DNA of 64,000 bases from NCBI GenBank assembly GCA_037389465.1, contig JAZARR010000103.1, positions 1 through 64,000 of the forward strand, written 5' to 3'. The DNA comes from Baylisascaris procyonis. Its lineage: Eukaryota; Nematoda; Chromadorea; Rhabditida; Ascarididae. Of the stretch, positions 12,726 to 25,617 are shown one piece after another. Under the pieces are notes generated by a model, which was not told the origin of the DNA, did no database searches, and was given only the letters and a program-made list of their open reading frames with translations. Each line of letters opens with the position of its first letter. The stretch's first letter is position 1. Made by a program: the position numbers and the translations under genes.

Positions 12726-12853
12726 ACATTATTTCGATATTATATTTTACTGAGTTTGAATATTCTATGAGACGAAAGCAGCATTGATGTTTAACTTGCA
12801 AGAAATGTGCAAAAAAAAAAAAATTGGCATTACAATGCTTCGAACTCTCCATT

Positions 12854-13062
12854 TCACGCGTTGATTCCGGCAAAGAATGGACAATATCGGCTGCGCCAAC
12901 TGAGGTATGTTGATGCTCTTTTGAAACCGAATTCATTGGCTGAATCGATAGAACTTTTGCCGCTATTATTGGCATTCGACTGACGCTGATCGATCTGATC
13001 GAATATTTCCACGTAGATGATAACGATACTCGACACAATGCTAACATTTATGAACAACTTTC
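12854..13062 (-). CDS. Candidate terminal exon with one membrane segment
   Basis: A minus-strand acceptor (ATTTTTAG, ending at 13063) opens a 209-nt exon that runs to a TGA stop at 12854-12856. The product begins with a hydrophobic segment (INVSIVSSIVIIYVEIF) followed by a polar, Ser/Asn-rich tail of about 45 residues ending SRYCPFFAGINA. That layout suggests the C-terminus of a single-pass membrane protein with a cytosolic tail. I recognise no family. I could not find the upstream exons, which should lie above 13063. Codon use is varied rather than AT-driven, and an AATAAA lies downstream. It could still be chance. Confidence 0.38.
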
Positions 13063-14432
13063 CTAAAAATTTATGTACTAAATTTTGCAATAATTCACTT
13101 ATAATAAATGATTTCTTGAATTCTTATTGTTTAGCAATACGTCAAATTTCAATATTATTAATTTTTTTTTCAAATCTTTATACATTTCTTTCTCTTTTTT
13201 TTACTCTTATGATTTATTTTATTGATACGCATTTATACATTTATTTATTTATTGATATTTATTGATATATGATTTATTTTTTATTTATTTATTTTATCCT
13301 CTTATGATTTTAAGAGAATTTAATAAATACGCAGTTTTTTGCGATTAAAATGTTACGATTGAAATTATCAAATTTGCTCGTATTAAATTCGTTGCATTGC
13401 AGAATTTAGCGCATAGAAATTTCCCTTAAAGTATCCTATATAGGAAACGTAATTCAAATTGCCTTTTCCGCACATATATAAGGCAGAAAAATTTTTCTTT
13501 CAATCAGTTGAAAGTAATATACATCGCATCCATTAATTTCTCACTTAGAACATATAATTTTTTTTCGGTACGTTGAATGATAATAATGATTCGCCGAGAT
13601 ATTTTCTCGCATAATTTGTTATATTCCTTTCATTATGAGTTTCTAGTAAAAATTGGAAAACGCACCAATGCGCTTTTATATTCAATCTATTTCTATGAGC
13701 TAATTACAAATAATAAATGCATAAAATAGTTTCTCCATATATTTAATAATATGACTACTAATAGACTTCTTATTCAAAAAGTTGTTATTTCTCCAACCTA
13801 ACTGATACAGGTAAAAAAAAAACAAAATGTTTATAAGTTTTTTCTTCTTTTAAGTGCATAGGCAAAAGAAATGATGCTGAGCAATCATATGAGCGAAACA
13901 AAGAACAAATATGCGAACTATGCTTATTGAAAGGAGGCAAAACGCATTCAGTAACGAAAGCTTAGTTTAGTTTGCATCCATTATCTCAGATTTTTTGTGC
14001 TGAAGTTTCATATATCCTTAATCGAATATATTCCTTTGTTGATTAATTCCGATGCATCATTGTTATCGAGGGGATTCTTGAAGAAAATTTCAACGAATTA
14101 GGGATGGGGATTTCGTTTTTTTTTTTGAGGAATTAGAGAAAATAAAATTTAAAAAATTTTGAAATTGTAAGCAATTTCGAGATGGTCAATGTTCTCAAGA
14201 AGAAATTTTATACGTTATTGAAGATCACATTCAGGTATTTTTCAACTAAGAGCAATCGATCCGTCTTCTCTACACCGTTTTCAAGATTGACATAGTTCTT
14301 TAAACTTGCTTCCCGTAGGAATTAACTATCCCAATTTCAAGAACGCATCGGATTTCAATCAGAAAACATAAAATGATAAGAGTAATACTTCAAAAATTCA
14401 ACATGTAATGATAGAAAGGGTTCGAGTTCGAA

Positions 14433-14457
14433 TTATATATATATATATATATATATA
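14433..14457. repeat. TA microsatellite
   Basis: An uninterrupted alternating AT tract of about 24 bp in intergenic DNA. Confidence 0.85.
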
Positions 14458-15435
14458 GTTTTATGTTCGAGTTATTTCAAATGTTTTTTATTTATTTATT
14501 AATTGATTTATTCAATCATTCGAGTTGGAATTATGTATAGCTTAAATTTTCGAAAAAAATCTTTCATGGCCGTTTGTCATGCAAAATTTGCTTTGAATTT
14601 AAGCTATATATGGCTTCCTTAGTACCTTCTAAATTCTAACGTTTATGATATATTACTTTGGTTATCTCGTCTGATACAATAGGCTTACTTTTTCGTTGCA
14701 AGTCTCCTTAAGAAAACTATTTTGGAAGCAGAAGATGTGGAAAATAACAAAGAATACAGTTATGTGAAGTGTTCAATCGCTATTCATAACGTCAAATCGT
14801 TCCTAGACAAATGTGACAAATTTTGTATAAAACATCTATACAGCCCACAATTGAAGAACGATTAATTGTTCGCCGTATAGATGCTTCATATAAAATTTTT
14901 GAACAAAAATTTACTTAATAAAGAGAATTGTGTTTTCTGGGCGCTAAACACCATTCTTTCATCTATATTCTTCGGCGATTAGTTCATTTCGAGTGTATTC
15001 TTCCTATTTTCCCTTTTTTCATAATATTTCTTTATCTTTATATATTTATGCACCACAAGAAAAGTTCTGCCCTTATGACATCAATAAATCTTTGGAAATA
15101 TGCAACATATAATATTTAATTATATGGAATAAATGAAAAAAACAATGGAAAAATTGCGAATAATTGCAGAAAAGAGATTGATACAACAAGCAAATGAAAT
15201 AAAAGAATCTTATGGAATATCGATAACTCGGCGCGCGGAAATCGTTGCCACGACGATTCGATTTTATTTCTAAAAAGGATAAGTTGATAGCGTTACATCA
15301 ACAATTTGCTTTTAGCGAATAATATTGCCTCAATGTGAAGATACGCCGCTTAAAGATTAGGAATACTATATTGAATGCATTAAGGATAAAATCACAATTT
15401 ATCAATAATAGCAATACGTACAATTCTATTAATAT

Positions 15436-15455
15436 CCCCCCCCCCCCCTCCCCCA
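15436..15455. repeat. C-rich homopolymer tract
   Basis: A run of 13 C, one T, then 5 C. The complementary strand is G-rich. Confidence 0.85.
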
Positions 15456-17305
15456 AAATACGATTTCTCTAAAAATCTTCAAGAAAAATTTCTTTGAAAC
15501 AAAATTGAAACGCACTCGATTTGTAATTAATAAGCACTAATTAATTTTGTGTTTTTTTTTATAATTATGCAAGGTATATAAGTGTAAAAATATGGTGAAA
15601 TGATGGAGCTATAAAATATCTCAATGAAGCTCTATCGACTATGAGTAACGATGTGCGTGATTTATAATCTAGGTGAAGATAATTTTTTTTTTAAATATTT
15701 TTCTATGCATAAATTTATTTCCCCATATCATTTTATTTTAGTCAAGAATAGAGTGGAATGGAATTCAGGTCAAGCCATCTAATTCCTACCTAAGTCCAAC
15801 GTCATTGTCGATGAGTTAAGCATCTATTGCCCACAAAACGGGTATTTCTTAGTTAATGCGTAAGAGATAAAATAAAAGAATTAGAAGCGTACATCTTTAC
15901 GAGTATTCATTCTATCTGCAGGCATGAATCGATGTTCTTTAGGTGTGTTGATGAAATCCCTGATGAGCAACAAGATAGGCGTCATTAAGTGCAGAAGTAA
16001 TCACATGAATGCATTGCGCTCTCATTTTCTATAGATGAGTTTAGTAATAAAAGCATTTAGAAAAAATATTTTCAAATCTTTTACTTTCAAATCATATTTC
16101 TCGGGGATTATACTCAATAGCCAAGAATAGACGAAAGGGATTAGAAAATTGTCGACATGGCTATATAATCTTCAATGAATATTGCATCCTATCATATTAG
16201 ATTTTTATGCAAAAAATCTCTCTTCACTTTTTATTGCTGCGAAAGCGTTTCGCATTTCATGCGCTTCGTGTGTTTCGAATTTGCCTCCAGTATGGTGCAG
16301 ATGATGCTCATAGAAGAGAATATAACACAAAAATGTGTTATAATGGTATAGCACAGTTTTACTTCCATAATACGATGTTTTATGCACTCATTTCGGCTCT
16401 TGTTCGAAGGATAAACAGGTAATAATTTGTATACCTTTTGAAAATTCTGCTGCTATTCAGATTGTTTTTTATATTGGCGATACATATTTGTTGTCACTGA
16501 ACTTGAAGCCTTTTTGACGGATTAATATAGCTCGCTGAGTGCTTTTCAAGAATCTATGAGATATCGCATCGTTATATCGACGTATTTATGAGATATGCAA
16601 ATGTTTTCTTCCTATTTTGCATATTTCTTTTCGTTGAGTGTATTCATCCCATCGCACAATCATCGATTGGCTTGTTGATCATGAGGGCAATATTAAGTAC
16701 CCCCTTGGGGTTAAATGCAACATCATTCACTCTCAAACAAACACACATTCCCCTTTCGGACTCCCATTACGCTCATTGTACGATTTCCATATATGTCGAT
16801 TCATTTTATGTGTTTTGTACTTTGTAAGTATAACTTGCATTATTTAAATTTTCATGTCATTTATTTCCAGTAATATTTTCTTGGAAATTTGAATTTCTGT
16901 TGCCACGTTATAGGATTGATGGAATTTGTCGCCTGCCTTAAAATAAGTTCAAGCACATTATAGTGAAGACTAGGAAACGATCAATTTCTGAAACCGTACA
17001 GAAATTGATTTGCTAATGCAAATGTTTCAAAATTTGATTTTTTTAATTGAAATAATAGTAAGAATTGATTTTCGAAGCTGAACAATCGTATTTCTTTTAA
17101 AACAAAATACTAATTTCGAGTGTTTTTTATAAGGCGCATTTTCGATAAACCTCTACGAGCGCATTACTTTAGAAGAAAATAAACCATTATCTATTCATAT
17201 GCTATATAGAAATATAATGCATAAACTCAAAAATAGAATATTATGTTAAACATTAATGTTTTTTCGTTTGTGGATATTATTTTTTTTTCGGTGAGAGGGA
17301 TTCTA

Positions 17306-19385
17306 ATGTCTTTTCGTTATGATATGCTTGAACGTAATGAACCATTTTCACGATTTCATTTCGATATTCAACGTTCATCTCATCGTCGTTCGGTAATTAT
17401 TTATTTTAAACGATTTAAAATATCATTGCAAATTGCGGTCACTTCATATAACGGGCTAAATAAACTCATAGTTGCCCGAAGTACAACAATTTTCCACTAG
17501 TCAGATGGGAGATAGGTAAATATGCCTCTACGTACAATGGAGTAGTTAATGGATTCATTAATAAACATTTTGCGTGATCAAGGCTGTTAGAAGTGGTAAG
17601 CTTAAAACACTCTAATTGTTGGCGATTAACGTAGATTTGCTTGAAATAATTAGTGCAAGACAGCTAATTTATAACGAGCCAAAGAAAATTTATTTTAAGT
17701 CCTTTATTTAAGTTACTTTAAGTTACCGTTTATGATTGCTTATAATTTCACCGACTATAAACACCTATTTTATTTGTATTCAATATTCAAGCAAGGTTAC
17801 AATTCACTTCAGACCTTTTTATGTTTAGCTACGTGGGATTTTTTCGCACGCTGAGCCACTACGCTTTCTCCTCAACCTATTCATTTACGTTTTTCAAAAC
17901 TCTTTCATATTCTTTAAAAAATCACTTAAAATATTATGGAAAACATATATCCACAACCACATGACTGGATGTAGAGCACATTAGAAGGAAATAACGAAAG
18001 ACAAATCTATTGCAATATCGAATTCACATTCGATTGATTTTTATTTTCGTTTCTGAGTTATGACAATCGTTGTTTTGATGTTTGTGAATATTTCAGATAT
18101 CTATTATATTTGTGACAGCAATTACGAGTATACTCGCAATCGTCGATTTATTATTCGTTATTCATCTAAATTTAAGCTACTATATGCAAGTAATTCATCT
18201 TTTTTTTTTCAATTATTACTAAAAAATATCGAGTGAAAAACAGCGCTGAGCAAAGTGAAAAGACCTATTTTCTTGCAAAATTTTTTCGGCACCTTTAAAT
18301 CTCTCATTCACAGAAATTTTGTGGAAAAAATCGCCGGAAAATGCGATATTCAACCCTATATAATAATAACACAGAGATGCACAATACATAGTACGTCATC
18401 ATGCCTGAATGCATAGAACCTGTCTAAGCTTAGAGTTATGCGTCACTTTTACATGGGTAGGAATTGATGTATCACTTTAGGCTACGTTATTCTAGTCCAG
18501 TAGTACGTGTACTCATTCAGTGATATTATTTCTTTGTGCATATTTCTTAGTACTTTTAATATATCGCAATAGATTTTTCAAATATATTCTGCATGTAAAA
18601 CAATAAAGATATTATTGTATATAAGAATTAGGTGGGAATTTCTTAGCATCTACTATAAGATTGGCGGTTTCTATAAGATGTGTTAAATAAGTTTTATTAT
18701 TCAGCTTACAACGATTTGCACACAACTATGCCTAATTCATGCCGTTCGAAGGAAAAACGCTACTTGGATGTTTCCGTTCTTAACATTGATGGTATTTTTC
18801 AAAAATTTTTGATGCCTCGACGTCGCGTAGATCAAATCACTAAATCGTTAACTCTCTTCTTCTGTTTTCATTCACATTAATATTTCAACAACAATTATCT
18901 TCATATAAAGCTATATAATATTTTCAAATCGACATTCAAAATCAAATCCGTTTCGCTTTCTATTTTATTCATTTTTAGTTTTTATAAAATTCCCATAGAA
19001 TAATTGTATTTTCCTTTATATAATCAATAATTCACTTATGTGATAATATGTATTCGATATCGACACTAACCGATTTGTTTAAAAAATACATATGGATGAA
19101 CATATTTGATGAAATTTCCAAAGAGCACTATAAGAAATAAAGAAGCATTATTTTGAGCCTTTCAGTACAATTGCAACCAAATAGATTATATCGACTCAAC
19201 AATTCGTAGTGAAAATTTCTTCTATGAGATATTCAACTCATCTAAATAGTTAAGCGGTGGCGTCAATGAGTCCATCACCTCTTACATCAGTTCATGTATC
19301 CTTATTCTTTACCTCTTTTCTGCTCATAAATCTTTTATTCAAATCATCTACTCATTTATTTTATTTTGTTGATTGATTTATTCGT

Positions 19386-19420
<35 letters not shown>

Positions 19421-22400
19421 TTCTTAAATTTCTTCTAGTCAATTCATTTCTTATTTATTTCATTTTGATGAATACATTATAGACGATAAAATTATCGAGT
19501 ATAGTGTTTTCGATATTCGTCTCATTAAAGCCGTTATATGCAAAAACGATGTTCAACAAAGAAATAACACATCTGATACATGGACCGATATGGTTACTCG
19601 TCGAGAAGCTAAACAACGTTTACGGCTCTCAACTTCCCAACTGTATGTATGTCGCTAAATTCTTTTCCTTAAATATGATATTATTTTATAAATCTTTTAA
19701 TGAATCTTATTTTTTTTCGAGAGCATTGGTTATTCTTGTTGCTTTTAGCAAAATAATGGCTAGATCAAAGGGCATTGTGACCAACAAATGGCTAACAGTG
19801 GTCACTTTGAAATTATTTCACACTATTAAGCAACTTTCGAATTCATTTTTATATTTATGCAGATTACGATCAATTTTTATCTTCCACCGCATCCGTTCAA
19901 CGATGTGTCCACTATCATCCTATGATATCATCCACTTTTCTTTTTCGGAAGTAAATACCCCTCAATTACAAATAGCCACTATATATCATACCAAGTTTTG
20001 TTGATTAGCTCACCAAACACTTCTTTTTTTTTTTTGAAATTTTAATCTACTCCCTCTGTTTTTCGTTGAGATTATCTACGCCTTTAGCAATATCTCTCCA
20101 ATTTCCTTTCGTCCTTCCTATGCCACCCTTTCAATCCAGCCTTGCTTAGCTTAATAATATAAAACTTGGTGTAGCGGTCCTCTTGTTCCGTATGATCTAT
20201 CATGATAGTTTAAACTTCTACGATGTTACTCTTTCGAACGGCTTCCATAATTCTTCCGAAGCGTTGCTGTGCTAAACGATTGCTGAATATAGATTTTCAA
20301 TTGTCTTGCAGTTCTCATTTCTATATTGGAGAGCTGCCTTCTTGAACCTTCTCTAGGCTAGATTCAGGTTTCTTGTTTCTGATAGTGGCGGACAAAGTAG
20401 GGCAGAGCTTATGCTCACGGATTTAAGACAATTTCTGTACAATTCAATGAAATAAGTTCATAGGTGCTATCAGTTCCGTGTCGTGGAACTATCCCACACA
20501 CATAAAAGCATTATTGTGACGCATATTCATGTCAACGATGAAACTCCACCGTATTCTTCTTACCGATTGCTTGAAAAAAAGAGCATTTAAGTCAATATCT
20601 ATAGTGATAGAGAAGGAATGATCATCCGAGATGTGGATGATGGCACTGTGGTCAATAGCGATAGCCCAATTTACTATTCCAGAATAGAAGGCGGGGCTTC
20701 AAGTTCCAATTTCAGGCTATAGAAACAAATCTTTCTTAGTAATTTAGTTTCGAAATCTTGACAAGTTCAAAAAAAAAACTTTGCAAAAATGGGGAACCAA
20801 AACATTAAAAATATAAGGAATCCATCTCGTTTCCACTTTATCTCAAATTAAAACTTCCATTAAAAAACTTCTCACCTATCTTCTTGTATTACGATACATA
20901 AATAATAATTTTGTTTTCATAAGCTGATAACTTAGTAAACTCCGATCCAGAGTTATATTACAGTGTAGATTTGGGAATAAAAATAATCTTCGCTTTAATA
21001 AAATTTTCCATCCAAACTCTTGCGAACCATCTGACTCATTGGCTTTCTATATGAAATTCCCTCTCATATGCTATCATTTTCAGCAGTGGTTGCATTTTTA
21101 TTTATAATCGCTGCATCTATGAACCTAATATTTCTCTCGATAATCAGTAAATATTTTTGTGAGTTACGTAAGCCAACTTTCGATTTTTCAACTGATCTCT
21201 TCGAGGTAAGCTGATTTGCCACCTTATTATATAGCTCTATTTTCGTTTATTGACTACTCATTATTCCTGGTTTATGAGAGAGTCCACTCTATTCGTTGAA
21301 TTAAAAGGCCCTTTTTTTCAAATTTTTCAGCTTTTAAGCCAAAAAGTGATAAATGGACAATGTGGAACGAAATCCCATATTTGTTTCTTATCAGTTATAT
21401 GCTTATAGAGTTCTTTGCATGTTGAATGCATCATTAGAGAAGAGACAATAAAAGAGTGATGTATCGTGATTCGAAGAATTTATGAACAATATGATTCACT
21501 AATGAGAGTCTACATTTAAATTTGGCCTTCGTACCGATTGAAACTAACACTGATTGTTCTAATGGATAAAATGCACATATCGCACCAGCTGGCGCACTTT
21601 ACAATTTCTTGGAAATCTTTTGGCAATGTGATATTTTCCCAAATAGGTAAAGATACAAAATCAGGCAGATAAGTATTGTCGGCTTTTCCCTATAATCTTT
21701 ATAGATGTTTCTTCTACGCGAAATATTCCTAAATAGTCTAATTCTATCCAGAGAATGTGTGAAAATTCAACTCACCAAAGGAGAGCGAAGAGGATAAACT
21801 GCATTAAAAAAAGGCTTCAGCTAGAAGGTGTTCCCGAATGAAGGAAGGGAGAGAAAAGAGCAAATCGTTATTAACAACAGCCACCAAAGATTTACAATTG
21901 TGGCTATAGTACATTGAGGGTGGGGATAAGTTCAAAATGAACTCCAAATTAAATGAAACGGCTAATGCGCACACCTACAGGCTAGGAGAGCTATTCGATA
22001 ATCTCATGAAAATTATGGTACAACAACACTAGAAATTGTGGTAAATCACTCCTTTGCTTTGCTTCTATCTCTTTAAGTCCTTTTTTTGTTATTGAAATGA
22101 AGTTTAGTCGTTTAGGATTCCTTTTGGGGCTAGTATATTGAGATCTGGAGTTGTCCCTAAAAAACGAGCTCCTATCATTTCTCATATTAACGGATGAGAA
22201 GAGGAGATAAAGGGGATTTCCAATCATGACAGCCGTTATACAGCGATGATTTTCGAACGTTATATCTATGAGGTACGCAACGAATAAACTGAAAAATAAT
22301 CTATGATTGCAGGAGAATTTCGATGACGATGTTGTAATGCATTATTGTTATAACGGTGGAAGTGCTTCTGGTCCTATTGAAACGTGTGAACGATGCAAGA

Positions 22401-22429
22401 GGAGCGGGCATGATATGGCATACCTTTGA
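17306..22429 (+). CDS. Unrecognised multipass (about 4 TM) membrane protein gene
   Basis: Seven + strand exons: 17306-17392, 18097-18189, 18705-18791, 19483-19642, 19863-19950, 21084-21205 and 22313-22429. Junctions 1-2, 2-3, 3-4, 4-5 and 6-7 are in phase with GT/AG sites. Junction 5-6 is not: exon 5 ends in phase 2 and exon 6 needs phase 1. Another exon, or a different donor in exon 5, must therefore be involved. The product starts MSFRYDMLERNEPFSRFH and then has hydrophobic segments in exon 2 (IIFVTAITSILAIVDLLFVI), exon 3, the exon 3-4 boundary (WMFPFLTLM plus IVFSIFVSL) and exon 6 (VVAFLFIIAASMNLIFLSII). It ends in an acidic, Cys-containing tail with CERCKRSG. It resembles tetraspan proteins of invertebrates in layout only; I name no family. 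Start choice: first ATG in the open frame of exon 1. Confidence 0.62.
19384..19422. repeat. ATTT tetranucleotide repeat
   Basis: About nine to ten copies of TATT/TTTA, about 60 bp upstream of exon 4 of the membrane protein gene and inside its intron. Confidence 0.85.
19951..21083 (+). other. Unresolved intron(s) of the membrane protein gene
   Basis: This stretch should hide a small exon that restores phase between 19950 and 21084. The part at 20160-20720 has higher GC and looks like decayed coding or transposon sequence, but every frame is broken by stops. No clear exon could be chosen. Confidence 0.35.
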
Positions 22430-22666
22430 GGCAGAATTAACGATCGCTTTCTCAAAGGCTACTGATTGATATTAAATATCCCCTAAGGGCGACTGCAATA
22501 TGCTTGAAGTGATATATATTTGCAGCGTCCGCTGCTTTGCATAACATGTTGTTATTACTGTTGAATGCCCTCAAACATTGTTATTGTTACTTGATTCTTT
22601 AATTGTTTGTTTTTTTCCACCACCATGAGCATATATATCGATGAATTCCATAGAAACCCTTGAACT

Positions 22667-22672
22667 AATAAA
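22667..22672 (+). promoter_or_regulatory. Candidate poly(A) signal of the membrane protein gene
   Basis: AATAAA about 240 nt beyond the stop at 22427-22429. Confidence 0.35.
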
Positions 22673-24439
22673 TCCATCTGCTCCCATTTCATCCGCTAAA
22701 TTTTTTCAGAAAGACAACCTTATGAATAAAACTTTCCTTCGTCATTGAACTTCGAAAACCATGACTTCCTTTCGTAGGCCGGAAAGGATTCTTTCTGACA
22801 CTTTACCTTAGGAGAAGTTTAGGGCCAAAGACGGAACTTCAGCGGTAATCTTTGAATATAGGCAACCGTGGTTTTCTCTCTATACTCACTAAAGGAGTGT
22901 GAAAGGTGTGTATTCTCGTTTTAGATACTGTGGAATTCTTCATTGTACTCGAAATTCCTGGATTTGTATGTACTATAAATGGAAACATAATACGGGCATA
23001 ATAGAGGCACATTTAAACGAATTTTATACGATCCTTGAAGTTTTGATTTTGATTGATCATTTCGCTTATTGCTGTACTCCTATGGTTGCAATGCACCACG
23101 ATATGTGAGATTGGGTAGTTGATTGCAACAGCTATGTGCAGCATTTTCCACAATCACGGATCAATTATACTTGACGGTGGTTCATGTTCAGAATTTAAGC
23201 AATTAAATATATTGTAGCGGCCATGCAACGATACAAAAATGTATTATAGGAACAATTGTTATCAACAAAATAAAAATGCATCGGAGTATATAAAATAATA
23301 ATTAAATCGTAGTAAAGATTCACTTTAGAAAAAAAAACGTCCTAAAGTTCCGAAAAACGGAAATGGATACTTTCGAGTTGAATAACCTTCAGATCATTTT
23401 AGGAGAAGCTCTGTGCCATTTGACAACTTGACGATCAACAGATTACAAAAAATTGGTTGTTTTTTTTTTCGAATAGCCTATATTTCTTGATAATTTAATT
23501 CCACACTGACTTATCGATTATATTCCTAAGTCTTATTTAAAACTAAGCCAATCAAACATTCGACACATTTAACGTTCAACTCCACTGAATGGTCAGATGA
23601 ACTTTCATCCCAGCAGAATTTACTTCTTTTTCTTGATAGTTATCAGATATTGTATTGACCCAATGGCACGGCTATTAACAAAAAGGGTAATACGTTCCCA
23701 AAGGTTCGCGAACAAACAGTGAAAATAAAAGCAAAAACAAGAGAGGGATCATTTCTAAAACAAGGTCCATACTATTGTTGCTCGATGTTAACTGTGCTGC
23801 TCCTCGTACTCCGCTATTTGTCTCAGTCGCACCTAAGGTGATGTGCCGTGCTCCGGTTCTATTCGAATTACTCTACCGCTTGTCAGCGCCAACCTCTTCG
23901 ACCACCGCTGGAACCGATCGTCACGTCCACTGGACTCCCGTCGGCTACCGTCTGGGTTGTGCGCTGCTCCAGATGATAACATCTTCCCTTTGTCAATGAC
24001 CACTTTTCCCTCGGCCAATTATCCAATAATATACGATATGTTGAGGTGGCTCGTCTTCCAGAAGCATTACATTATTCCACCCTGCAAACAGTCCGTGTTC
24101 ACGCTTTGGCGTTGCTCTCTGAACCACACCTCACACTTGGTAATTAAAGCTTTATTATGATATTCAGACTTAAGAGCTAGCAACTCTCCGCGTGAAGCAA
24201 CACCGAAACACACGTCCCCTCGTCTTATATGAAGTTTAGAAAAAACCGAATGAAAATTCGTGCATGTATATGTTGTACGCATGAAACGAAGTATTGTTAG
24301 ATCGGACTTCATCACAATATGCTAAGACACATCAAAAAAATTTTCCTTATTCAAAGAGAGGAGAAAAGTAATAAGGCCCAGAGATGCTCAAATGATTCAG
24401 ATACAACGAATGACAAAAGATCTCCTTTATCGCATCATT

Positions 24440-24790
24440 TTAATGAGTTTATGCAAATAGCAATGTACACGTTAGCAATATTTGTGCAAATGGCAATGTA
24501 CGCGCCAGCAATATTACCACACCCCACATACACCACACCACATACATCACACATATCCTGCGCAGCACATATCACAACCCACCCCCTACACACAGCACAC
24601 ATACACTACACATACCACGCTCTTCCACATACATATGCCAAACTGAATGTTTACTACGTAAACTGAAGCAGACCACACAGGGCGCCCAAACCACACATAC
24701 CACACTCTCCCACACGCATATGCTAAACTGAAACAGACCACACACATACAGACATGCGGACATACCTCCTTCCGCATCACACACCAGGAA
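24440..24790. repeat. CA-rich, G-poor degenerate repeat block
   Basis: The + strand consists largely of ACACAC, CCACA and CATAC words. Two tandem 33-bp copies are seen at 24454-24519 (GCAAATRGCAATGTACRCG class). The sharp strand asymmetry explains the long open frames seen here on both strands, which I do not call genes. Confidence 0.6.
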
Positions 24791-25068
24791 TACCTCACAC
24801 GAAATCGAATCCCCCTCCCCTTCTTCACCTCTATAATTACCCTCTCTCTGATGCGTAACCGACTGCCCAGTGCTATGTATGCTATATACACCCTCTTGTG
24901 AACTCCCCCAAGAGAATGACACCTCGAGGTATATAGATAAAGACGCAAACACTATCCCAAGAAAGAGACAGAAAACAAGACGTACAGCATATGCGAAGAA
25001 GGAAGGATATGAAACTATGAGGAATATAGGAAGAACTGATGATACGAACCTCTACTGTCTACCTAGAT

Positions 25069-25353
25069 TTTATTTTAGTATTGATGCTAGGGCCAGGGGC
25101 TCCTCCGCCACCCGTGCCCCCGCGGTGGAGGATGCGCCCCTCTTTATGCCTTGCTTTGGTTCAGGTACAGTTATTACTATGTATATCACAGCTCTGTACA
25201 ATTGGCTTTAGACTCTGACAGACAGGGGCTTCGACCCTCACCGACCTCTATAACAATACACACACAAAAGCGACGGAGGAATCGAATCCGACTCTCCGCC
25301 CCCACAACATCAACCGACCGCTTTAATCACTGAGCTATTTCCACGACGCAATC
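25069..25353 (-). mobile_element. tRNA-derived SINE-like element
   Basis: On the minus strand, the element begins with a tRNA-like head: A-box TAGCTCAGTGATTAAAG (+ strand 25321-25337) and B-box-like GGATTCGATTCC (25278-25289), about 48 nt apart. A GC-rich body of about 200 bp follows and ends near an A/T-rich tail (AATAAAAT, around 25068). It is far richer in GC than its surroundings. The pattern is that of a Pol III-transcribed short interspersed element. Other copies would prove it. Confidence 0.5.
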
Positions 25354-25554
25354 CCTGTCATTTTCATCCGTCTTTGTATTTCATAGTGAAATGGTCATAT
25401 TTCATAATGGAATGGTCACACCCCCTTACCCTCTACCTTCACCTCGAACAGTATTCTCACAGGACACCAAACTTGTGGGGAAAGCCGCAGTGGACAGAAA
25501 TGATAAAGGTGGGAACTTTCCCTCAAAATTTTGTGCACAGTTTTCACCATTATG

Positions 25555-25555
<1 letters not shown>

Positions 25556-25613
<58 letters not shown>
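25556..25613. repeat. TA microsatellite
   Basis: An alternating TA tract of about 58 bp. Confidence 0.9.

Positions 25614-25617
<4 letters not shown>

Larger units (their letters stand above)
8887..12853. other. Intergenic region between YIPF6 and the minus-strand exon
   Basis: This is mostly AT-rich DNA without exon structure. Two items stand out. One is the tRNA-like element at 10927-10998. The other is a + strand open stretch of about 70 codons at 9053-9265 with higher GC and balanced codons but no ATG near its beginning and no motif I recognise. The second may be an exon or a decayed insertion. Confidence 0.45.
13063..17305. other. AT-rich intergenic region
   Basis: I see no gene that I can support. 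The region holds a T/A-rich low-complexity block (13190-13310), a TA microsatellite (14433-14457), a C-rich run (15436-15455) and several short open frames without motifs. Frames near 14682-14865 and 16638-16825 (the latter ending at a good GTAAGT) are the most exon-like, but neither joins a neighbouring exon in phase. Confidence 0.45.
22430..25068. other. Intergenic region with GC-rich and CA-rich islands
   Basis: From 22430 to 23770 I see AT-rich DNA only. At about 23780-24010 lies a sharply bounded GC-rich island with a 61-codon minus-strand frame and a stretch (minus strand, near 23890) resembling the first half of a tRNA. It may be another tRNA-derived repeat. At 24440-24790 the + strand is rich in CA/CCA and poor in G. 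This includes a 33-bp tandem duplication near 24454-24519 and two diverged copies of a block containing ACTGAA(A/G)CAGACCACACA. Confidence 0.45.

Noticed and set aside
14682..14865. 60-codon + strand frame rich in Lys and Asn
   Set aside because: It has no convincing acceptor, no partner exon and no recognisable motif; A-rich DNA often gives such frames.
16207..16422. 71-codon + strand frame ending next to a GTAATA donor
   Set aside because: It has no acceptor or start context and no similarity I recognise, and it does not join the downstream exons.
16638..16825. Open frame on the + strand ending at a strong GTAAGT, upstream of the 4-TM gene
   Set aside because: It ends in phase 0, but the acceptors just before exon 1 of the 4-TM gene (17296 or 17298) would need another phase, and an overlapping frame is equally open. 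No motif decides between them.
19863..21205. Direct joining of exon 5 (ending 19950) to exon 6 (21084) of the 4-TM gene
   Set aside because: The phases do not match and would give an early stop. A missing exon or another donor is needed.
24572..24952. Overlapping minus-strand frames of 120-126 codons
   Set aside because: They arise from the G-poor CA-rich block and are Val/Cys repeats without motifs.
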